Shown here in pieces: positions 1 through 7,291 of a DNA stretch of 38,379 nucleotides. Both the position numbers and the translations under genes were made by a program. The stretch is from contig JAKEEW010000334.1 of the NCBI GenBank assembly GCA_022616375.1, positions 1-38,379 of the forward strand, written 5' to 3'. The notes beneath the pieces were generated by a model. It saw nothing but the letters and a program-made list of their open reading frames with translations. It did not search any database and was not told where the DNA came from. Position 1 is the stretch's first letter. Each line of letters opens with the position of its first letter. Origin of the DNA: Sporichthyaceae bacterium. Lineage in GTDB: Bacteria > Actinomycetota > Actinomycetes > JAKEEW01.

Positions 1-151
1 CAAGTCGTCGGCGGCGCGGATCGCCGCCCAGGCGACGACCGGCTGCGAAGTCGAGAGTCGCCATAGCTCCACTATCGACTCCTCCTTCGCCTTGCCGGAC
101 GTCGTCTGGATCGCCGCCCGCATCCACCAAGACTTGGGAGACATACCCTAA
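1..151 (+). CDS. 3' end of a truncated ORF (C-terminal ~49 codons, ...ALPDVVWIAARIHQDLGDIP*), unknown product
   Basis: Frame 2 is open from the window edge to TAA at 149-151; converges on the response regulator with a few bp of overlap. No family recognised. Confidence 0.35.
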   Translation, partial: KSSAARIAAQATTGCEVESRHSSTIDSSFALPDVVWIAARIHQDLGDIP

Positions 152-819
152 CCGGCGTCCCCGATTCCGTGCCGGACCGCGAACAGCGCCGCTTGGGTTC
201 GATCGGCCAGGTCCAGCTTCATCAGGATGTTGGACACGTGCGTCTTGACCGTCTTCTCGGACAGCACGAGCGCTCTGGCGATCTCCCGGTTGGACCGGCC
301 GCGGGCGATCTCGGCCAGCACGTCCCGCTCCCGTGGGGTGAGCGCGGACAGCCCGTCGCCCGCCCCGCTGCGCCCGCTGCCCGGCGCCGCGGTCAGCAAC
401 GCGGCGGCCACCTCGGGGTGGAGCAGCACGTGCCCGGCATGGATCGAGCGGATCGCGTTGGCCAGCGCGTCCGGGTCGATGTCTTTGTAGACGTAGCCGG
501 CCGCGCCGGCCCGCACCGCCGGGACCACCGCGGTCAGGTCGGCGTACGACGTGACGACCAGCACCTTGGCGGCGACCTCCCGGGCCCGCAGCATGCGCAA
601 CGCCTCGACCCCGTCGACGCCCGGCATCTTCAGATCGAGCAGGATCACGTCCGGTTGCAGTGCCTGCGCCTGCTGCACCGCGACCTCGCCGTTGGCCGCT
701 TCGCCGACGATGTCGATGTCGTCCTGCACCTCGAGAAACGTGCGCAGCCCGCGGCGCACCACCTCGTGATCGTCGGCAATCAGCACCCTGATCTTCGTAC
801 GACCCGGCGGCTCAACCAT
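148..819 (-). CDS. NarL/FixJ-family DNA-binding response regulator
   Basis: N-terminal receiver (IRVLIADDHEVVRRGL, DVILLDLKMPGVDG) and C-terminal LuxR HTH (LTPRERDVLAEIARGRSNREIARALVLSEKTVKTHVSNIL). Confidence 0.95.
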   Translation of the reverse strand: MVEPPGRTKIRVLIADDHEVVRRGLRTFLEVQDDIDIVGEAANGEVAVQQAQALQPDVILLDLKMPGVDGVEALRMLRAREVAAKVLVVTSYADLTAVVPAVRAGAAGYVYKDIDPDALANAIRSIHAGHVLLHPEVAAALLTAAPGSGRSGAGDGLSALTPRERDVLAEIARGRSNREIARALVLSEKTVKTHVSNILMKLDLADRTQAALFAVRHGIGDAG

Positions 820-1951
820 CGGGCACCTCCAGATGGATCGTGGTGCCGCTACCGGCCCGGGAGCGCACCCGCAGCGATCCGCCGACCGACCTGGCCCGTT
901 CCCGCATCGACGCCAGGCCGAGACCGGACGACCCGCCGGTGCGGACCGCGGCCGGATCGAAGCCCAGCCCGTCGTCGATGATCTCTAGCTCCACCCCGCC
1001 CGGGCGGCCGAGCAACCGGACCGTGACCGAGGCGGCACCGCCGTGCCGCAACGCGTTGTGCAGCGCCTCCTGGGCCACCCGCAGGATCGCTTCCTCGGTC
1101 GCCGCCGGCAGCCGGCGCACCCCGTCGGCCTGGAACGTCACCGCAGCTGCGTGCACCCGGTCGAGCAGCGCCACCCGCCGGCGCAGGGTCTCGACCAACC
1201 CGTGGTCGGCCAGGTCGGCCGGCATCAGCTCAGCCACCACCTGCCGTAGCTCGTCTTGGGCCTCCGCGGCCAGCCGGCTCACCGCGGCCAGCTCGGTCGC
1301 GGCCCGGGCCGGATCGCGGCTCACCAAGGCACCCGCGGCCTGCGCGGTCAGCCGCAGGCTGAACAGCTTCTGCGCCACCGCGTCGTGCAGCTCGTGTGCG
1401 ATCCGCTGCCGCTCCTCGACCAGGGTCAGCTCCCGGCTGCGCTCGTAGAGCCGCGCGTTGGTGAGCGCGATCGCCGCATGTGCGGCCAGCACCCCGAGAA
1501 GCCGCTCGTCGTCGGTGCTGAACTCGGCCCGGTTGCGCGGATTGGCCAGGTAGATCGCGCCCAGGATGTCCGCGCCGTCCAGGATCGGCATGCCGATGAA
1601 GGCGCCGAGCACGGGATGTGACGCCGGCCACCACTCGAACCGCGGATCGGCCCGGATATCGGTCAGCCGCTGCACCTTGGCCTCTCGCAGCATCACCCCG
1701 AGCATGCCGTGTTGGCGGGGCAGCGGACCGATCGCGGCCCGCTCCGCGTCGCTGACCCCGTCCACCACGAACTCGGCGAACGAGTCGGCGTCATCGGGCA
1801 CGCCGAGCGCGGCGTAGTCGGCGTCCAGCAGGTCCCGGGCCGCGGCCACGATCGTCTGCAGCACGTCCCGGACCGACAGGTGCCTGGCCACGGCCAGGAC
1901 CGCGGCCGACAACGCGTCCAGGGTGGCCCGCTCAACCTCGCTGTGCGGCAC
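812..1951 (-). CDS. GAF-domain sensor histidine kinase (HisKA_3/NarX-type)
   Basis: GAF domain, then ERQRIAHELHDAVAQKLFSLRL and ATPase motifs (EEAILRVAQEALHNALRHG, DDGLGFD, GLGLASMRERA); overlaps the response regulator gene. Confidence 0.95.
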   Translation of the reverse strand: MPHSEVERATLDALSAAVLAVARHLSVRDVLQTIVAAARDLLDADYAALGVPDDADSFAEFVVDGVSDAERAAIGPLPRQHGMLGVMLREAKVQRLTDIRADPRFEWWPASHPVLGAFIGMPILDGADILGAIYLANPRNRAEFSTDDERLLGVLAAHAAIALTNARLYERSRELTLVEERQRIAHELHDAVAQKLFSLRLTAQAAGALVSRDPARAATELAAVSRLAAEAQDELRQVVAELMPADLADHGLVETLRRRVALLDRVHAAAVTFQADGVRRLPAATEEAILRVAQEALHNALRHGGAASVTVRLLGRPGGVELEIIDDGLGFDPAAVRTGGSSGLGLASMRERARSVGGSLRVRSRAGSGTTIHLEVPDG

Positions 1952-2074
1952 GCTCCCGACGGTACCGAGCCGGCCCGCGGCCGGGATCAGCCGGGCGGCC
2001 TAGGGCGAAGGTCCGGGCGCGGTACCCACTCGCGCCCGATCCGGCGGTCCCGGCCCCGACCTAGCGTCGATCAC

Positions 2075-2806
2075 ATGCCTGTCGCACTCGTTACCGGAGC
2101 CTCCAGGGGGCTCGGCCTTGCCCTGGCCACCGGGCTCGCCGAGGCCGGCTGGCGGCTGGTCATCACCGCCAAGCACGCCGAGCCGCTCCAGCTCGCCGCC
2201 GCCGAGCTGAGCGAGCTCACCACGGTGACCGCGCTCCCCGGCGATCTCACCCGCCCGGCACATCGGGCCGCGCTGGTCCGAGCCGTCGAGCCGGCCGGAG
2301 CCGCGGGCGGAGGCGGGTTGGACCTACTGATCAACAACGCCGGCATCCTCGGGCCAAGCCCGCAGCCGGCCCTCGGCGACTATCCGCTGGACGTGCTGCG
2401 GACCGTGTACGAGGTCAACGTGATCGCCCAGCTCGGGCTCGCTCAGCTGGCGCTGCCGGCATTGCGGGCGGCGGAGGGCGTGCTGGTCAACATCACCTCG
2501 GACGCCGCGGTCGAGGCATACGAAGGCTGGGGCGGCTACGGCTCGGCCAAGGCCGCGCTGGAGCAGGCCGGCCGGGTGCTGGCCGCCGAGGAACCGCGGG
2601 TGCGGGTCTGGTCGGTCGACCCGGGCGACCTGCGCACCCGGATGCACCAGGAGGCGTTTCCCGGCGAGGACATCTCGGATCGACCGCTCCCGCAGACCGT
2701 GGTCCCGGCGTTCCTGCAGCTGCTCGACCTGCGGCCGGCATCGGGCCGGTACCGGCTGCCGGAGCTGGTCACCGTGGGGGCGCCGGGCATTACGGGTTCA
2801 CCGTGA
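2075..2806 (+). CDS. SDR family NAD(P)-dependent oxidoreductase
   Basis: MPVALVTGASRGLGLALATGL (Rossmann TGxxxGxG), NNAG, YGSAKAALE. Internal ATG at 2075 preferred over the upstream ORF start. Confidence 0.9.
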   Translation: MPVALVTGASRGLGLALATGLAEAGWRLVITAKHAEPLQLAAAELSELTTVTALPGDLTRPAHRAALVRAVEPAGAAGGGGLDLLINNAGILGPSPQPALGDYPLDVLRTVYEVNVIAQLGLAQLALPALRAAEGVLVNITSDAAVEAYEGWGGYGSAKAALEQAGRVLAAEEPRVRVWSVDPGDLRTRMHQEAFPGEDISDRPLPQTVVPAFLQLLDLRPASGRYRLPELVTVGAPGITGSP

Positions 2807-2856
2807 CCGATCCGGCCGGCAACCGGGTGCTGTTGTGGACCGAGGCCGGCCAGTGA
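2791..2856 (+). pseudogene. C-terminal remnant of a VOC/glyoxalase-like protein
   Basis: Frame offset from the SDR reads YGFTVTDPAGNRVLLWTEAGQ*, the typical end of a VOC-fold protein (DPxGNRVLLWT). No N-terminal part is present. Confidence 0.55.
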
Positions 2857-3911
2857 CCGCAACCGTGGACTTCGAGCTCCCCGCGGCGCTGGCCGCGCGC
2901 CAACCGCCGGAGGCTCGTGGCCTGAGCCGGGACGGGGTCCGCCTGCTGGTGGGTGACAAGAGCACCGGCGCGGTCTCGCATCACCGGTTCGTCGACCTGC
3001 CTGGACTGCTACGGCCCGGCGACCTGCTCGTCGTGAACGTCTCTGCCACCGTGCCGGCTGCGGTGGACGCGGTGGACGGCTCCGGGCTGGTCGTGCACTT
3101 CTGCACCGAGCTGCCGGCCGGGCCGGCCCAGGCGCCCCGCCGATGGGTGGTCGAGCTGCGTCGCCCGGACCGCGGCGGGAGCACGGTGCCCTACCCGGAC
3201 GGCGAGTCCGGCCAGGTCTACCGGCTGCCGGGTGGGATGGCCGTGCGCCTGGTCCAGCCCTACTCCGATGGCCGGCTCTGGGTCGCCGCCATGGCCTGCG
3301 ACGGGCCGGACAGCTCCGGCGTGCTCGACTACCTGAGCCGGTACGGCCGGCCGATCAGGTACGGCTACGTGACCGAGGACTGGCCGCTGTCCGCATACCA
3401 GACCGTGTTCGGCATCGAGCCGGGCAGCGCGGAGATGCCAAGCGCCGGCCGGCCGTTCAGCCCGGCACTGGTGACCAAGCTGGTCAGTCGCGGCATCGCG
3501 GTGGTCCCGCTGACCCTGCACACCGGGGTCGCCTCGGCCGAGGCGCACGAGCGGCCCTACCCGGAGCGCTACCACGTGCCCGCCCCCACCGCGGCACTGG
3601 TGAACGCGGCCAAGACCGCCGGCGGCCGGATCATCGCGGTCGGCACCACGGTGGTGCGAGCGCTGGAGACGGTGGCCGATCCGGACGGCCGGATCCGGCC
3701 CGGCCGGGGCTGGACGAACCTGGTGGTCACCCCGGATCGGGCGATCCGGGTCGTGGACGGACTGCTCACCGGGCTGCACGAGCCACGCGCCTCGCACCTG
3801 GCGATGCTGGAAGCAGTCGCCGGACCGGATCTACTGCGCGACTGCTACCGGGAGGCCGTGGCGCGGCGCTACCTCTGGCACGAGTTCGGCGACCTGAACC
3901 TGCTTCGCTGA
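2853..3911 (+). CDS. QueA-like S-adenosylmethionine:tRNA ribosyltransferase-isomerase family protein
   Basis: LLRPGDLLVVNVSATVPA, HTGVASAEAHERPYPERYHVP, GRIIAVGTTVVRALET and HEPRASHLAMLEAVAG resemble QueA. GTG start overlaps the upstream stop (GTGA). Confidence 0.85.
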   Translation: MTATVDFELPAALAARQPPEARGLSRDGVRLLVGDKSTGAVSHHRFVDLPGLLRPGDLLVVNVSATVPAAVDAVDGSGLVVHFCTELPAGPAQAPRRWVVELRRPDRGGSTVPYPDGESGQVYRLPGGMAVRLVQPYSDGRLWVAAMACDGPDSSGVLDYLSRYGRPIRYGYVTEDWPLSAYQTVFGIEPGSAEMPSAGRPFSPALVTKLVSRGIAVVPLTLHTGVASAEAHERPYPERYHVPAPTAALVNAAKTAGGRIIAVGTTVVRALETVADPDGRIRPGRGWTNLVVTPDRAIRVVDGLLTGLHEPRASHLAMLEAVAGPDLLRDCYREAVARRYLWHEFGDLNLLR

Positions 3912-3943
3912 GCCACCCTGGCCAGGGCCGATAGCGTGGTTCG

Positions 3944-5152
3944 GTGCACGCAGAGACCCACCCTGCCACCTGGCCCGTCCGGACCCTGCTGCTGACCGTC
4001 ACCGGCCGGGACCGGCCAGGGGTGACCTCCGCCCTGTTCGACGTGCTCGCCGAGTATCCGATCCAGGTGCTCGACATGGAGCAGGTGGTGGTCCGCGGCC
4101 GGCTCATCCTCGGTGTGCTGGTCACCAGCCCGAACGAAGAGGGCGAGCTGTCGGCCCGGCTGACCCGGGCCGCTCGCGAGCTCGGGATGGACATCGAGAC
4201 GATCGCCGGCGCCGGCGACAACGCGCCGCGCGGACTGGGCCGGCTGCACGTCACGATGCTCGGTCAGCCGCTCCGCCCGGTCGACGTCGCCGCGGTGGCC
4301 GGGATCATCGCCGGCTGCGGAGCCAACATCGACCGGATCGTGCGGCTGTCCCGGAATCCGGTGACCAGCCTCGAGCTCGACGTGTCCGGCGCCGACTCGA
4401 TGGAGCTGCGCCGCAAGCTCACCGAGGAGGCAGCCCGGCGCGAGGTCGACGTGGCGGTGCAGCGCTCCGGCCTGTACCGCCGGGCCAAGCGACTGGTCGT
4501 GATGGACGTCGACTCCACCCTGGTCCGCGGCGAGATGATCGATGCGCTCGGCGGTCTGGCCGGCAGCGCCGACGAGGTGGCCCGGATCACCGCCGCGGCG
4601 ATGCGCGGCGACTTGGACTACACCGAGTCGCTGCGTCGCCGGGTCGAGCTGCTCGCCGGGCTGGACGCGAGCGCGCTGGACGAGGTGACCAAGCGGGTCG
4701 AGCTGACCCCGGGCGCGGCCACCCTGATCCGGACGCTCAAACGCCTCGACCACAAGGTCGCCGTGGTCTCCGGTGGGTTCACTCAGGTCACCGACGTGCT
4801 GGCGGCCGAGCTCGGGCTGGACTACGCGGCCGCGAACACACTGGAGATCGTGGACGGGCGGCTCACCGGCCGGCTGACCGGTCCGATCATCGACCGGGCC
4901 GGCAAGGCTGACGCGCTGCGCCGGTTCGCCGCGGCCGCCGAGGTGCCGCTGAGCCAGACGGTGGCCATCGGCGACGGCGCGAACGACCTGGACATGATCG
5001 CGCTGGCCGGGCTCGGCGTGGCGTTCAACGCCAAAGCCGTGGTCAAGCGGGCCGCGGACACCTCGGTGAGCATGCAGCAGCTGGACGCGATCCTGTTCCT
5101 GCTCGGGATCTCCAAGGACGAGATCGACGCGGAGGACGACGAGGTTGGCTGA
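3944..5152 (+). CDS. serB: Phosphoserine phosphatase with N-terminal ACT domains
   Basis: ACT-like N-terminus, then HAD motifs (VVMDVDSTLVRGEMIDALG, VVSGGFTQVTD, AIGDGANDLDMIALAGLGVAFNAK). Confidence 0.95.
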   Translation: MHAETHPATWPVRTLLLTVTGRDRPGVTSALFDVLAEYPIQVLDMEQVVVRGRLILGVLVTSPNEEGELSARLTRAARELGMDIETIAGAGDNAPRGLGRLHVTMLGQPLRPVDVAAVAGIIAGCGANIDRIVRLSRNPVTSLELDVSGADSMELRRKLTEEAARREVDVAVQRSGLYRRAKRLVVMDVDSTLVRGEMIDALGGLAGSADEVARITAAAMRGDLDYTESLRRRVELLAGLDASALDEVTKRVELTPGAATLIRTLKRLDHKVAVVSGGFTQVTDVLAAELGLDYAAANTLEIVDGRLTGRLTGPIIDRAGKADALRRFAAAAEVPLSQTVAIGDGANDLDMIALAGLGVAFNAKAVVKRAADTSVSMQQLDAILFLLGISKDEIDAEDDEVG

Positions 5153-5154
5153 CG

Positions 5155-5184
5155 TGTCGAAATCCGGGCGGCGGCATTCGTAGT
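5155..5184 (+). promoter_or_regulatory. Candidate ECF-type promoter upstream of the YCII genes (TGTCGA - 18 bp - CGTAGT)
   Basis: TGTCGA at 5155-5160 and CGTAGT at 5179-5184 with 18-bp spacing, about 50 bp before the YCII start; not sigma70-like. Confidence 0.45.
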
Positions 5185-5234
5185 AGGCAGCGAGAGGGCG
5201 CAGCCGCGTCCGAGGACCACAGGAGAACGACACC

Positions 5235-5576
5235 ATGAAGTACGTCATCTTGATCGTCGGAGACGAGTCGAAGTACCCCACCGACGACGCCGAGTCCGAA
5301 GCCTGGATGAACGAGATCGTGGCCTGGTACGACAAGTGGACCCAGGCCGGCAAGATCGTGGACGACGGCGCCGAGCTGGACTCGCCGACCAAGGCCAAGA
5401 CAATCCGCAGCACCGGCGTCACCGACGGCCCGTACATCGAGGCAAAGGAAGCTATCGGCGGATTCTCCACCCTAGAGACCGACACGATCGAGGAAGCGGT
5501 AGAGATCGCGTCCGGCTGGCCGGGAGTGTCCAACGGCCTGATCACGATCGAAGTCCGGCCGGTCCTGGAGCGCTAG
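5235..5576 (+). CDS. YCII/DGPF-domain protein
   Basis: MKYVILIVGDES...TDGPYIEAKEAIGGFSTLETDTIEEAVEIASGWPG; RBS AGGAG upstream. Confidence 0.93.
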   Translation: MKYVILIVGDESKYPTDDAESEAWMNEIVAWYDKWTQAGKIVDDGAELDSPTKAKTIRSTGVTDGPYIEAKEAIGGFSTLETDTIEEAVEIASGWPGVSNGLITIEVRPVLER

Positions 5577-5578
5577 GG

Positions 5579-5929
5579 ATGGGTATGCGCTACGCGATGT
5601 TGATCGGCGGCAATCCGGAGTCCTGGTCCGATTCCAGCGCGGCGGAGCGGGCCGCCGCGATGACCGCGACCTACGCCTGGTTCGAACGCTGGAGCCAGGC
5701 CGGCAAGATCGCCGACGGTGGGGCCGAGCTGGCCGAGCCGGGCACCGCCCGCACGATCCGGGGTGGGCTGGTGATCGACGGCCCGTTCCTCGAGTCCAAG
5801 GAGGTCATCGGCGGGTTCGTGCTGCTGGACGCGAATTCGATGGACGAAGCGGTCGAGATCGCCGCTACCTGGCCGAACGCCAGACGCCCCGACGTCGTCA
5901 TCGAGGTCCGCCCGGTGGTCGAGCATTAG
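5579..5929 (+). CDS. YCII/DGPF-domain protein (tandem paralogue)
   Basis: MGMRYAMLIGGNPESW...IDGPFLESKEVIGGFVLLDANSMDEAVEIAATWP; similar to the preceding gene. ATG at 5579. Confidence 0.92.
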   Translation: MGMRYAMLIGGNPESWSDSSAAERAAAMTATYAWFERWSQAGKIADGGAELAEPGTARTIRGGLVIDGPFLESKEVIGGFVLLDANSMDEAVEIAATWPNARRPDVVIEVRPVVEH

Positions 5930-6001
5930 CCGAGCAACGGCCGGGGGGCGAGCCGGACACAGCTCGACACACCCGGTCGGGCCGGCGAGCGGGCGCCGGG
6001 G

Positions 6002-7210
6002 TCAGGCCTCAGCCAGGCGGCGGGCGAGCAGCTCCCGCTCGGCCGGATTGGTGGCCAGCTCCAGTGCCCGCTTGTCGGCCAGGCGGGCTTCCTCGGTCCG
6101 GCCGAGATCGCGCAACAGCTCGCCGCGCACCGCATACCAGAGCCGGTAGTCGCGCAGCTCGCCCTCCAGCCGGTCCAGCTCGACCAGCGCGGTCGCGGCG
6201 CCGTGGGTATAGCGCGTGGCCACGGCCCGGTTGAGCCGCACCACCGGCGACGGGGTGAGCCGGTCGAGCTGGTCGTACAGCAGCCGGATCTGGGCCCAGT
6301 CGGTGTCCGCGTAGCAGGTGGCCTGCGCGTGCAGCGCGGCGATCGCGGCCTGGACCTGGTAGGGGCCGGGCCGGCGCCCGGCCAGCGCGCTGTCCAGCAG
6401 CTCGGTGGCCGCGACGATGGTCGCCCGATCCCAGCGGGACCGGTCCTGGTCGGCCAGCCGGACCAGCCGGCCCCAGCCGTCGAACCGGGTCGTGGCCCGC
6501 GCCTGGTGCAGCATCATCAGGGCCCGCAACCCGAGCCCCTCAGGCTCCCGCGGCATCAGCTGGTGCAGCAGATCGCCGAGCCACTGTGCGGTCGCGACCA
6601 GGTCGTGCCTGGCCGGCTCCCGCGCGCTGCTGGTCAGGTAGCCCTCGTTGAACAGCAGGTAGACGACGCCGAGCACCTCGTCCAACCGGGCATTGAACTC
6701 GTCCGGGTCGGGCACCGCGAACCGCACACCGCGCTGCTGCAGCAGCTTGCGGGCCCGGCTCAGCCGCTGTGCCATGGTCGGCTCCGGCTGCAGGTAGGCG
6801 GCCGCGACCTCGGCCGTGGTCAGCCCGCACACGCTGCGCAGGGTGAGCGCGATCTGCGACTCCCTGGGCAGCTCGGGCGAGCAGCACGCGAAGATCAGGC
6901 CGAGCAGGTCGTCGTCCGCGGGGTCCGAGTCCGGCCAGCTGTTCGCGATCAGCGCGAGCTTGTCCCGGCCGGCCTGCTCGCGGCGCAGCCGATCGATGCC
7001 CTTGCGCTTGGCCGTGGTCGCGAGCCAGCCGCCTGGATTGGCCGGCACGCCTTCCTCCGGCCAGTGCGCGGCGGCCTCGAGCAAGGCATCCTGCAGCAGC
7101 TCCTCGGCGAGGTCCAGGTCACCGAGCCGGTGGGCCAGTGCCCCACGGAGCCTGGCCGCCTCGGCTCGGTAGACCCGCTCAAGATCCGCCAGCGCGGACG
7201 GGTGCTGCAC
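6002..7210 (-). CDS. ECF42-like RNA polymerase sigma factor (long C-terminal extension, DUF6596-like)
   Basis: LERVYRAEAARLRGALAHRLGDLDLAEELLQDALLEAAAHWPEEGVPANPGGWLATTAKRKGIDRLRRE...FNEGYLTSS. GTG at 7210 is the most plausible start in an ORF that runs up to 7444. Confidence 0.9.
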   Translation of the reverse strand: MQHPSALADLERVYRAEAARLRGALAHRLGDLDLAEELLQDALLEAAAHWPEEGVPANPGGWLATTAKRKGIDRLRREQAGRDKLALIANSWPDSDPADDDLLGLIFACCSPELPRESQIALTLRSVCGLTTAEVAAAYLQPEPTMAQRLSRARKLLQQRGVRFAVPDPDEFNARLDEVLGVVYLLFNEGYLTSSAREPARHDLVATAQWLGDLLHQLMPREPEGLGLRALMMLHQARATTRFDGWGRLVRLADQDRSRWDRATIVAATELLDSALAGRRPGPYQVQAAIAALHAQATCYADTDWAQIRLLYDQLDRLTPSPVVRLNRAVATRYTHGAATALVELDRLEGELRDYRLWYAVRGELLRDLGRTEEARLADKRALELATNPAERELLARRLAEA

Positions 7211-7291
7211 ACCGGTCAGTCTCGCAGAGCCGATACCGCCGCCAGCGCGGACGGGTGCTGCACACCGGTCAGTCTCGCAGAGCCGATACCG
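7186..7291. repeat. Exact tandem duplication of a 53-bp unit (7186-7238 and 7239-7291)
   Basis: CCGCCAGCGCGGACGGGTGCTGCACACCGGTCAGTCTCGCAGAGCCGATACCG occurs twice head-to-tail; flanking bases diverge on both sides. Confidence 0.97.
7216..7263 (-). CDS. 15-codon mini-ORF (VQHPSALAAVSALRD*) between the MMPL and sigma genes
   Basis: GTG at 7263 in the second repeat copy is equivalent to the sigma factor GTG in the first; stop at 7216-7218 just upstream of the sigma start. Confidence 0.4.
   Translation of the reverse strand: MQHPSALAAVSALRD

Noticed and set aside
3869-5545. 558-aa - strand ORF opposite serB and the first YCII gene
   Set aside because: Antisense to two well-supported genes; no domain recognised.
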